In this document: positions 27,169 through 38,288 of the stretch, one piece after another
Layout: each line of letters starts with the position of its first letter
Numbering within the stretch: position 1 is the first letter of the stretch
NCBI RefSeq assembly: GCF_047663525.1
Contig: NC_092606.1
Coordinates: 4,338,501-4,402,500 of the forward strand
Length of the DNA stretch: 64,000 nt
Source: Anas platyrhynchos
Taxonomy: Eukaryota > Chordata > Aves > Anseriformes > Anatidae
Direction: 5' to 3'
Notes under the pieces: generated by a model
The model's input: only the letters and a program-made list of their open reading frames with translations
What the model was told of the DNA's origin: nothing
The model's database searches: none
Program-made: the position numbers and the translations under genes

Positions 27169-30100
27169 GAGGGAAGATGCATTATGACAAAGACTTCTGC
27201 AAGAAGAAGTGGGTAGAATCAGTCCTGCGCAACTTCTCGTGAGCTGACCAAAAAGCATCAGTCTGTTCTTCATTTAGAAGAGAGTGAATAAGGGTCAAGG
27301 GGAGCAATGCTCAAGAATATCCCACTTGCTTGCCCTGAGGAGCAATTCATCTCCGAAAATGGGCAGGGCCAGAGGTTCTACTGGGGTTAGATCAGGCAAA
27401 GACAGCATCAAGCTAGAGGAAGCAGAGAGGATGCAAGGAGAAATCAAACCCAGATGTACGTTTCAACCTATAAACTTGAGGTATTTAGAACAGGGATTTT
27501 TGTTTGAGGCTGTGCAGAGGGAGATGTTTGCTCCCCAGAGGATGTCTGTCACCTAAGACTGAAACTAGAGATCAGGAACCTCCTCCTGGGCTGCAGCAGG
27601 GGCTCTGTGAACCACCAGTGAGAATCTAACATACAAGCAATCTCGTAATAACAGAGGCAAGATTTACAGTATGATCCTGGAACAGTTGTTGCAGCTGAAC
27701 AGTTCAACCTTACCGCACCTCTTGGAACTCTGTATTCTGGGTGCCAAGGGGACTGAAAGGAAGCTAACGCTATGCCACGGGTTAATTTACTTTTCAATTC
27801 AATGTTGGCATCATTATTGTTATTGCAGAGCAACCAGACCTTAAAACACAGAGTGAGTCCAAGCTGAGTCCCTTCTAAACATCATGGATTTTGGGTCCAA
27901 CTCTGAGATATCCCTGAGAGTGGGAACTCTTACCTTCAGACCTTAAAACACAAGAACAAGACCACACCATGACTTACCTCACAAATGATAATGGTCTATG
28001 TTCAGTAGGTGCCAAGCTTACCTTATTAGCTCCAAATCCCTGAACATTCACCCCATCATACCAGCTGCCACTGGAAGTTCCCACCTACCTGCAGCACCAA
28101 CCCTTCTATCCAGCCTGCCTCACCGTTCCGTAATTTTAGACATCTGAAATTCGGCAATTATTCACAGCTCAGATAAGACAGCAGTACTTTCTATCATTCC
28201 TATTAACCAAATTCTGGTAGATAGTCATCTACGTGAACTGTTTCTCCTCTCCAGGGAAGCAACGTTCAGCGCTGCACGCACAGACACTGAGGTCGCCCAG
28301 GTACACAGCTCAGCACCCTCTGCCGTGATGACCAACCACCTTCAAACATGGAATATACAGCCAAAATCTACTGACAGAAGATTGCAGCCCCCTGGAGCTG
28401 AGCACATAAAGGAGAGGGCCATCAGCTGCATACACCCTGCTGCAAAGCCTCCTTGTCTGGAGAAAACAAGCACTGGTGGGACCGCAGCACGTTGTCTCTC
28501 TGCCACTGCTGGTGAGTTCTTGTGGGCTGGGGGGCAGAGCAGCCGTGTCAGCTCGGTAGGTTTTCCTATCCTCAGGCCAAGAGAAACAAACAACTGAGAT
28601 GAGGGGTGTGGGGAGGAGAGATGAGCTACTATATTTTGTTCTCAAAGACTTTTTTTTTTTTTTAGCTTTGATAAACACAACTTGACCAAAACCTAAACAT
28701 GAAAATGTTTGGGTGTGAGGGATAGTCCCAGCATTTACATGCTGCAGCTTTAGCAGACGGGCTAGAGTAGGGCCACACAACTTCCCAGACCCAACAAGAC
28801 CAGACAGTGCTTGTTTATTTAGTTTTTTTTTGGTAGCGCTTATTGCTATAATTATCTGATGTCTTTACTTAGACCAAAGAATTATTCAACACAAAACCTT
28901 CTGAATTGAAAAATTGCCTTTTTGTATAATGAACAAAGAGCCCAGAAACAGACAGCTCAAATGAGTTGGCTAAGGTCATAAAGAAAGTCTGTGGCCTGTC
29001 CAGGGCATTAACTGTAATTACGTTCACACAGCTGGGATGAGAAAACAATTTCAAGCAGCAATATCTATATTTATATATATATAAATTTGCCAAGGTCTCA
29101 CCCAACTTGTACGCCTGGTTGATAGCCAAACGGACGGTTAGGATATTGCTTGCGTGGTCAACTTGCTAGCCCCCATGACTCTGCAACAAGGGACAGGAGT
29201 TATACTCTGCCCCGCTCATCGACGCACCTTCAAAATTCTGCATTTGAGGAATTTAAATGCTTTGTGTCGCAACCTGCATCGTCTGGGCAGTTTGACAGGA
29301 ACGAACACGGATGACACACAACTTAAAGGAATGGGCAACGGGCAGAATTTCTGGTGGCACAGCTCATTTGAGATTCAAATGCACAAAGAGCGTGGAAAAA
29401 AAGGGCTCATACACGGAACAAGATTAAAAATATCTTTGCATTTACAGATATTTATGCTATGTTTAACTGCTTTTGTGCATGCAACAGCCTTAATTACAAA
29501 GAGAGAGATTCCATAAGCAAGGCTATTATGTCAATAACAATGTCTTCTTAAAGCAAGTCTCTAATTCAGTCAGAAGACTTGGAACAGCACTGTCTGGAGT
29601 TATAAAACCAAAAGTAATTACAAAGGAAAGGCTGCACCAGACAGTGGGTATTAGTGGAGCCAGGCCATGGCTTTACTCCCTCTTTCCTCCTTTTTGTACA
29701 TAACTGATACAAACTTCTTTATTTTCTCAGTCCCACTACAGATGTCAGGAAGTTCAAGCAGCCAGTCGACATTTGCAGAATGAATCATGGGGCACCGCTT
29801 TCCACTCTGACAAAAACAACTGCTGTTCAGTCAGCGAGGCGATGCTGATCAAATGGGTGGATAGAAAAAGTGAACTCCCGGAACTGCTGCCAAAAAGGCT
29901 CCACCAGCACAAGGAAGCTGCACGCACTCCCCTGCAGAACTCCCATTTCTCCCTGTCCTTATTCTGCAGTTCCATTTTCCCGTTTATTTACCTGCAGAGC
30001 GCAGCCTGTGGCACAGCTACCAGCTCTGTCCCATAACTAGAGAAAACACTTTTGCTGGGAGAAGCTAGAATCGTTAAAGCTGGAGGAAAGCAGATATGAT

Positions 30101-31520
30101 TTATGGAACGCGGAGTGCTACAGGAGACAGAAAAAGCAGCTTCCTTTGTTGCCTGTTGCCAAAATTTCAGAAGACCAGACAACAACTTTCAAATTTCCAA
30201 GGGAACAGCCACTAAGTACGTCAAAAATAGAGTTAGGAAACTGCCTGTTTCAGAAGTCTGAGTCTGTAAGGGGAGCCAGCATTTTTCAGCATTTCTGTCA
30301 TTTCCGACCAGATCACTGAAGAGTTAAGAGACATCTATCTACCAACAAAACCCAGCCCCCAGAACATGACAAAATGAGGAAGGGAACCTACGTGGCAAAG
30401 AAATATTCACGTATTCACAGTCATTCAATTATTTAAAATAAGTCTAATTATTTTTGCACAATTTTATCCGGAGAAGTTATTTTTCCTCTACAATTTTCAA
30501 ACATCTCTGCACTTTCTTAGGCATAAGAGGCACAGCAGCAGACCAGGGATCGCTTCACTACAGTCCCCCTTCTGTTCAAAAGCAGATAAATCTGAAAGCG
30601 TGAAAAATGCAACCCTCAATGCTCTTCTCTGAAAGGGGGAGATAAGACTTTCCGGGTTCTTTCCGACTTAACTGAAAATTTTGATTTCAATGTTGAAATT
30701 AAAGACTTAGAAGAAGGGGAACGTCTCCATTCTTCATTATTCTTCAGTGCTCATTTTCTGGTGCATAGGCGGTAATACAGCACTCATTAACACCAAGAAT
30801 TACCATATTCAAGTTGCACAGCAAGTTCCTACTACCTACACGAGAAAAATACTGCACAACCCTATTTGCTCCCTTTGCTTATTGTCCGAGACGGATCACA
30901 TGCTGCAAAAGCTAGCATTTGATCACCTAACAGCAGAGAAATTGGAACAGGTATCCATTAGAAACGCTAACGAGCCTCCAACAGAAAATCATTTCATTAA
31001 GTTTTTGCTGATCACTAACAATAGAGAGCTGTGCAGGAAAATTAAGGACTGGAGAAGACGTGTGCTGGAGGCTGCCTGAGAATTAAATCCCCGATGGGAC
31101 GGGGTAGGAATGCCCCACTGCTTTGAACTTTTTGGCGCATTTCAGGGAGATGCAAATAAAAGACCTGAGTTGCCAGCTTCGTTTCAGAGGGACTTGCACT
31201 AGAACTGCTGACAGCCCTGAATGGAGACAGAACCGCGGGGTGCGCCTGGGTACATGGAGAGCATCACAGGGAGCCCAGCAGCAACAGAAAGTAGGACAAA
31301 TTAATACAAAAAGGATGAAGCACAAGGAGTTCAAATCCCAGGGGACAAACAAGCCCTCTAATGTAGATCAGGATTCCAGAAAAAGGGTATCTGTAAGGTT
31401 TGATACCTTATATAGTAATATCCTAGAGTTTCCATTTGTTCTTACCCTCTGCTTTTTATTTCTAATAGATTAATTAAATGGAATCAGCTAATCACTGCAG
31501 CAGCTTCATAACTCTTACTT

Positions 31521-31548
31521 GTTTTACAGGTAGGGAAACAAAGGCACC
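31521..31548. repeat. possible MIR/CORE-SINE relic
   Basis: GTTTTACAGGTAGGGAAACA followed by AAGGCACC mirrors the MIR core TTTTACAGATGAGGAAACTG with GAGGCAC. It is isolated and short, so moderate to low confidence. Confidence 0.4.
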
Positions 31549-34130
31549 TAAATTATTGAAAAAATATCAAGATCTAGTAAGGACCTATGGTACCCATTGA
31601 TTTTAGTTCCTACGTAATAAGAAGTCAGCAGTTTTGCAAAACACAGGCATATTGGTATAGATTAGGCACCCAGAAATGGAGCAGAAAAGTTTGGCATTGG
31701 TGGCCTAATCAAAGCCAGGAAAAGGGAGAATCTAAACTACAGCAATTCATCGCTTCCAGACAGCTTGTATGAATGAACATTTGCTGCTGCTTCAGCTTTT
31801 AAGTCAGCTTAGCACACTGCAGAACTATGCAGCTGAAATGTGAAGTACTCAAACACTGAGATCCCTCCAATGTTAGTTGTCATGTTACAGAATAAGTATT
31901 AAGAAACGTGCAATGATATAACGCAAGCAAATTCCAATCTGAGATCCTGGCTCTGCTTTCAAGATTCCTTATGAACATTATTTCCTTGGATTTCTCAGTT
32001 ACCAGTCATAATTACTTCAGATTTGAAACTCAGTCCAAATTTGGCACACTATAAACATCTTATTACAACTGAAATCAATTCTGAGCATTTTTAAACTCAG
32101 CAAAGGGATCTTCATGTTGCCTAAGAGGCAGGTAAGGACAAATATTCGTGCTTTGTCAGCACAAACTCCTCTCCTGCAGAACAGGTGGCATTCTTTCAGC
32201 CACAGAGGTAGGCAGCAACGCTTGCTCTGGCTCTGGCATGTCAGTTGTCCCCACGCACTGCAAAGTGAATGCAAATTGCTCTTCTCCTCAAGGTCTCCTT
32301 CCACGTTCTTGTCTGGCGCAGCCAGACTGAAGAGCCTGTTACATGAACGAACCTCACTCTCTGAAAGGTGAAAGACAGAAGGCCAGAAGCAGCAGGTACA
32401 GCCACAGCTAGCGAAATAGGAGAGCAGCAGAAAGAGGTGCTCAGCTTTCCAAGTCGCTATAAAAGCAAATGATAATTTAAAATCTCCAGCAGATAGCGAG
32501 ATAGAAGGGTAATGAACCAAGATATCAGTGCATGAAAAGGAAGTATCCTATGGAGCCTGTGACCAGTCACCATAACCAGTTTCATAAATAAATGAAAGCA
32601 GAACAATCCCTGAGGTCACAGAGTTAGCGTGAGGGACATGAGTGACCTGCCACTTGGAGACACCTACAGAAACAACTGGCGTTAAGAGCAAAAGGACTGA
32701 CTGGCCAAGCACACAGGAGCTTGGGAAAGAAAGTTGATAGGAGGGAAGGAGGGGAAGAGTCGGGTATTAAACACAGCAGGCAAGTCACTTTAAATAGTAG
32801 ATAACTAGCACTGCTAGCCTGGTACACAAGAGCTGAAGGCCTAGGGCAAAAAGCAGCAGCTTGGGAATACAAAGAAAGAGGAGAGAACATAAAAGCCAGC
32901 TCATTTTTCTCTACTCCAGGCTGAATCAGCCCGAGCACCTCTGCCTGTTTCTATGGCAGAGTACCACGGTTTTGCACCCTTTCTGAGGATTAATTAGTTC
33001 ACTTGTTGGCAGCATCAATAGAAAGGCCAAGTGTTGGACTGACCAAGGAAAGCACCATTCTCCTGTTCCTGCAGGAGCTTGCTGGTAAAGGTGTGCTTCT
33101 TAAGGGAGGTCTGGTCCCTCATTGCATATTTAATTGTACTTTTTCTCCAACTTGAGCACATCAGATTCCAGAATCGTCAGTCAAAAGACCTTCCAGTACC
33201 ATTAATATCCACTGCTATTACAAATAAGAAATACATTATATTTTCTCTTTGATATTGTGGGTGATCTCATTGAAACCATGAAAACAGAAGCCTAAATGCT
33301 CTGCCCTGTGGTATCTCAAGGAGCTGGAAGCCTTGTACCAGCGAGAAACTCTTGCAGCAGTTGCCATGGTGACACCCGTAAGAGATATTTAAAGGCAGCT
33401 CACCCGTAATCACATCTATTAGGTACCAAGCAGCTTTGGTAAGAAAGACATAAAAAGCTTGAAAACCAGGGGATGGTTTCAAGGCCACCAGGCCTAGGGA
33501 TGGTGTAAGAGGATGGGAAATTCATGGAGAGGGACCCGCTTATACCTCCATTCGGCTGGGCACCAAGGGCTCCTTCTGTTCAAATCTGAAACAGCGATGA
33601 AGTTTGCAGAGTGAACTATTTTTAGCAAGTCATTTAAAATGGGATTCTTAAGGCCATGTTTCAATAGCAGGAGTTCTATAAATCCTTACAGGGTTGTCCT
33701 GGCCAGGATAGGAAGTTGTGCTATGACTCAGACCACAGTATGGCTGCTAGAGACCACCATGCCCACCAGAGCTTCCTTCCAGGAGGGGACCACCACTGCG
33801 GGCACTGCTGCTCCCTGCGCCCACCTAGGGACCGACACCTCCAAATCTGCCCGGCTCTGGCCATGTGGGCAAAGGAACGGGGCCAGGCTGCTTTTTGAAC
33901 ACTACAGTGCACTTGGAAACACGGATCCAGATAAATAAGCAGCATCCTTGATGAACTAGAAATATAGATGTCAAATAATTTCTTGAGGATTGAACATAAC
34001 AAAGAAAGTCCACAGGATCAGCTCTCCAGCTATGGAACCACTTCATCACCAAGCGTGCTATGTCTATGCAGCGTTTATCAAATTGAGATTTCCTTTCTCT
34101 TTTTCCTGCATATTTCCATGACAACTTCCT

Positions 34131-34144
34131 CCCCCCCCCCCCCC
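34131..34144. repeat. poly(C) tract, 14 C
   Basis: Fourteen C in a row after ACTTCCT, part of a pyrimidine-rich stretch. Other long C runs occur at 37547-37558 (12 C, CpG island) and 50436-50447 (12 C, ABR intron). Confidence 0.95.
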
Positions 34145-34732
34145 AGTACCAACTTATTTCTATTGGAAAGGTCTCTCAAACGAGAATTTAGGCTTCTATA
34201 GCAACAGCTAAAATCCCTGGGAGATGATGATGTCTGAAGCCTCATGCAGATCTTTTTTTAGACTGTGAGTTACAAGGCAAGTGCATTTTGAATTTCATGG
34301 AGGAAAACAAAAGTATGCTTAGTATCAGGGAGATGGAAAGAAGGGAACAAGAAGCTCGATGAAGGGGGACAAACAGCAAGGAAGCACGTTACTTTCAAAA
34401 AGGATGTGAGCTTTGAGATCTAAAACGTCAAAGAGAGAAGAAAGACGGGATCAAACAGCTTGAAAACCCACATCCTGCTCCTTCTCGCCGAGTTACAAAG
34501 CAGAGTCACAAGGAACAGTCTACTGATTCTAAAAGGAGACCTTATTTAAACACACATATCTGTATCTCTGCAGCCTCGTATATTGACCTGGAGAAAAAAA
34601 AAAAATCAGGCTGTCCTTTCAGTTTTAACTCCCATATAGCTGCCATCTAGCTACAGTACGATCTTTTATTAGTACTTTAGTTTTGGCCATCACACTGACA
34701 GTATTCACCAGCATGGAAAGGCTTTGCACCTC

Positions 34733-34753
34733 AAAAACAAAACAAAACAAAAC
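34733..34753. repeat. (AAAAC)n simple repeat
   Basis: About four consecutive AAAAC units in SPECC1 upstream/intronic DNA. Confidence 0.9.
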
Positions 34754-36842
34754 GAAAAGCACTCTCAAAACATAAAATTGGTGAAACTCATAGAAGCCAA
34801 GGGAAGTACAGACATTAAAGCAACTTCCAGTCACTGCTTTGTGAAATATCCCTAAATTCAATTTACTTCTCTAATGCCCTTTTAAACCTAAGACGTTAAA
34901 ATCTTATACAAAATCATTACATTCACAAGCTGGATGGGAAGTAAGTAAACACCAGCCTAAATTTATAGCTGAGGGTACTAGAGTGGAAATGTGAAGTGGT
35001 ACCTGAAGAACCATGCTCAGAGCCCAGCAGGCTCCCACACAGCCCCTTGATAGCCACTGGAAACCTCTTTGCTACATGAGACGCAAGGTCTGCAGCGTGA
35101 CCGACTAACACGATTGCAAAACAGCCGTACTTTCTTCTGCTTGTGGTGAGACTGAAAGCTTCTCCTTTTTTCCCCCCCATGAAAGCTTCAGTTAATCTGT
35201 CCTCTTCTCCTCCCATTTGCCTAGGTCATTGTAGTTCTGGGAGAGAAAAAGGTGACAGATAAGTAGGTATAAGAGTGAAAAAGAATGGATTAATCAAATT
35301 ATATTTAACTTCCATCTTCAGCCACCTCCTGCCCAGTTAATTTCTGAAAAGAGTCTGGGAACTGTCCATGTTTTACAAAAAGTTGAGAGAGATGAATTTT
35401 TTGTTTGTTTGTTTTTAAATAGTGACGCTAAAAATGACAAAGCTTATTAGAAATGATGGAGCTCTACAAGTAAGAGCCATGTGCAACAGTGATTTCAGCC
35501 AAAAATATTCTTTCCAAGGTTTAAACTCTCTGCCCTTTGGGATCCTGTTTGGAGAAGTGTTGGATGAAGGCTGAATCCCTGTACAGGTCAAGTGAAATAG
35601 AATTATTTCATATCCCTACGTGCTGCCCTCTGCTGAAATACTGAGCACCTTCGTGCATTGGGTCCATCACAGGCCAGTGAAAAACTGATGATCAGCTGCA
35701 CCTAATGCTGTCATCACCCAGGGAAAAGCTGCTCGCACAAAATGGAGATGTTTCAGCTGGTACTAGGCAAGGATAAAAATAACCTAAGCTCGCCTGTAAT
35801 AACCTGTCCTGGCCTTAACAGTTCCAAGATGAAAGCGTGACTTCAGGCACATTGTTCAGATGGTAAAAGCCTGGTGAAGGACGAGGATCAATGCCCTGGC
35901 TGCACATGTCTGTAGTGATGAAGGTTCACAAGTTTATGGAAGGTTCATTCAAAAAGAAGAAACAGCTTAAAATTTCAAATGAGTAACTTTTCAAAGATAA
36001 CTCAAACTTACAAATTCTCTCTCAAAAGTTTAATGTTCCATCTGATTTCACTCACAGAAGTCCTTTCAGGCTGCTGAGGTTATATAAACAGCCAAGGCCA
36101 TGTGTTTGTTCAGACATGGAACAGAAAAGAACATGTATGGGAAAAGGAGGAAACCATTTCAATACCTGAGGGGAGAAATTATATATATTTAAGTCTATAC
36201 ATGTATGTATAAATAAATATAACTATTATAAACAAATATTTTGTAAATATATTTATAGGGGAAAAAATAGTATTTCCAAGCAACTCTAAACACAGGATTT
36301 TGTCCAAAACCCAGGAACAGTTAAAAGAAAGCAGAAATAATATTCCAGCTATACATGGAAACTCTCAGAGCTCAAATTCCAGATCCAGCACATCCTTCTT
36401 CCCTTTACACCTCTGGAAAATAGGCTTTGCAGTGTGACTTCAAGATCAGCCCAACTAGGTTAGTTTAGATCAAGAAGATTGAAATCTACAGTTAAGGGCC
36501 CCTTAGGGAGATCATCCTGCCAGCAACCTTCTCTTTTATGTCAAGATAACGTTTTAGTAGACTGTAACAGCATGCTTTTCAACAGCTTCTGACCTTAAAA
36601 AGAAGAAAGGCACCAAGATAGTGTAAAAGGAAAAGGACAGAGATAGAGAGAAGGAAGAGCACCGGGCAGGTCTGATGGTCCAGCCAGTAGAGGGCACTGG
36701 AATTTAAGAGGAAAAGAGGAAAGTTGTTGCAAATGAACTTCATCGCTTCACTTGAAGTGGTAAAACCATCAGAATCAATGGTTATTTAATCCTACATGTC
36801 CAGCCCTAAACTGAGACATAAACAAGATACAGTGAAAAGCAG

Positions 36843-36873
<31 letters not shown>

Positions 36874-36874
36874 A
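36843..36874. repeat. (TAAA)8 microsatellite
   Basis: Eight perfect TAAA units. Likely polymorphic; no gene nearby. Confidence 0.97.
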
Positions 36875-37776
36875 AAGAATAGATTACTTCAGGATCTCTA
36901 ACGAGTCACCTTTCAGGGTGAGTTTGCTGTCAGGAAGATTTCATACTTCAATAATTCCTCTCAAACAACGAATTAACCTTTTACATCGTTTTCAATTAGC
37001 GAGGTGGAGTAATTTGAAGCATCCTAATGAAACGATCACAGCATCACAGCTGTTCCTCGAGAGTTAAAAACTTGCAGACAACTTTTACACTTAACACAAA
37101 AAAAAAAAAAAATGCCAGAAAGAAGACAAAAACGCTTTTTTTTTGAAGCATACCTTCAAAACAGCGTGCTCGGCTGTGCAGAACGCTGGCTCTAGCCCAC
37201 AAGACGGTAACACTGGCTAAACAAAATGAAACACGAGCAAGGCGGGTAGGAGAATTTCAATCCTGGCAGCCCCTTGTTCGCCAAGGGTAAAGGCACGGCG
37301 GCATTTCTCACCCCGCTACCGCGCAGAGCGAGCAGAGCTGAGCTTTCTGCGTGACCTGCCGTGAGCTCAGCGCGCGTTTTGGGGCAGAAAAGCCCGATTC
37401 CGTACCTTTTCCAAGCACTCCTGGCAAACGGGTCCCGAAGCCGAGCCGCCTCCGAACACCTGAGGAAGCAAAAGGCGCAGCTGACAGGCGATGCCCGCAC
37501 CCCTCAGCTCCCACCTGCGCACCACAGACGCCGGCAGCGCTGCGGGCCCCCCCCCCCCAGGCCTCCCCTCAGACCTCCCCCCGCCTCCCGGGCCCCTCCG
37601 GGCCCCTCAGCCCCCGGGGGGGGCCGGGCCCTGCGGCCCCCACACGGCGCCGCGGGGGCTCCCCGAGCACCTCAGAGCCTCCCCCCGGGACTCCTCGCCC
37701 CTCATGCGAGGCGGAGAGCCCCGGCCCGGCCCCTCACAGCCCCCCCGGTCCCCTCAGAGCCCCCCCCGGCTCCCAC

Positions 37777-37867
37777 CTGCCGCCGGCCCCGCTCCGCTGC
37801 CGAGGATGCTCCGGAGCCCTCCCCTCAGCTGCACCGGCCGCAACCGTCGCTAGGGGGCGGCCGCGAG
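37777..37867 (-). other. candidate untranslated first exon of SPECC1
   Basis: On the minus strand, just beyond the ZNF143 motifs, a GC-rich segment ends in a good donor (GGCAG|GTGGGA, GT at 37776-37775). Together with the acceptor at 16834 it would make a short non-coding first exon and an intron of about 21 kb. The right boundary is arbitrary. Other donors exist in the island (for example GT at about 37313), so this is only the preferred guess. Confidence 0.3.
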
Positions 37868-37889
37868 GCACGCTGGGAAACGTAGTCCT
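37868..37889 (-). promoter_or_regulatory. ZNF143/THAP11 (SBS) motif, copy 1
   Basis: On the minus strand this reads ACTACGTTTCCCAGCGTGC, against the known composite ZNF143/THAP11 consensus ACTACAATTCCCAGCATGC. It is the best of the three copies and keeps the CCCAGC-GTGC half that recruits ZNF143. Confidence 0.75.
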
Positions 37890-37928
37890 CCCCCCGCCCC
37901 TCCCGCTGTCCTTCAGGGAGCCTCGCGG

Positions 37929-37949
37929 AGCACGACGGGAAGTGTAGTT
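37929..37949 (-). promoter_or_regulatory. ZNF143/THAP11 (SBS) motif, copy 2
   Basis: The minus strand reads ACTACACTTCCCGTCGTGC. The ACTACA and TTCCC blocks match the consensus and the 3' half is partly diverged. Same orientation as copy 1, about 60 bases away. Confidence 0.65.
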
Positions 37950-38000
37950 CGCTGCGCCCTCACGGGGCATCGCTGGGACGCGCGGGCGCCGCGCCGCGGA

Positions 38001-38016
38001 ACTACAACTCCCATCG
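38001..38016 (+). promoter_or_regulatory. ZNF143/THAP11 (SBS) motif, copy 3
   Basis: The plus strand reads ACTACAACTCCCATCG, matching the ACTACAATTCCCA core. Opposite orientation to the other two copies and 44 bases before the TIMM22 ATG, so it may overlap the TIMM22 start region. Confidence 0.7.
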
Positions 38017-38059
38017 GCCCCTCCGCGGCGGACTCCTGAGGGGAGGGGGTTTCGCGGTG

Positions 38060-38288
38060 ATGGCGGCGGCTCCGTCCCCGTCCTCACCGGGCGGCCCGGA
38101 GCCGGAGCCGCCGGCGGTGCGGTACAGCGAGCTGCTGCAGCACCTGGTGGGCGAGCGGCGGCGACCCCGAAACTGGGACCCCACCGCCCTGGGAGGCATC
38201 CCCAGCCCGGCCAAGAGCGAGGAGCAGAAGATGGTGGAGCGGGCCATGGAGAGCTGCGCCTTCAAGGCGGCGCTGGCCTGCGTGGGGG
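38060..38288 (+). CDS. TIMM22: TIMM22 exon 1
   Basis: Residues 1-76 plus one base of codon 77. The donor is GGGG|GTGCGC (phase 1). It holds the variable N-terminus (MAAAPSPSSPGGPEPEP), the conserved YSELLQHLVG block and the start of the first membrane helix (AALACVG). The 366-base intron that follows is GC-rich. Confidence 0.95.

Larger units (their letters stand above)
16834..37199 (-). other. SPECC1 5' intron / upstream region without recognised exons
   Basis: About 20 kb of mostly AT-rich DNA between the SPECC1 start-codon exon and the CpG island. The acceptor in front of the start-codon exon implies that this is intron. I found no open frame with recognisable similarity on either strand. 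It contains (TAAA)8, (AAAAC)n, (GT)n and a C14 run, a T/A-rich patch at about 36180-36260, and three weak matches to the ancient MIR/CORE-SINE family. GC-richer patches near 18.0-18.5, 25.9-26.2 and 28.4-28.6 kb have longer chance open frames and could hold untranslated exons or regulatory DNA, but nothing decides it. Confidence 0.55.

Noticed and set aside
37351-37947. Pro/Arg-rich open frames of up to 198 codons in the CpG island
   Set aside because: Overlapping frames in all phases with low-complexity Pro/Arg/Ala content, typical of GC-rich promoter DNA; no splice or start evidence.
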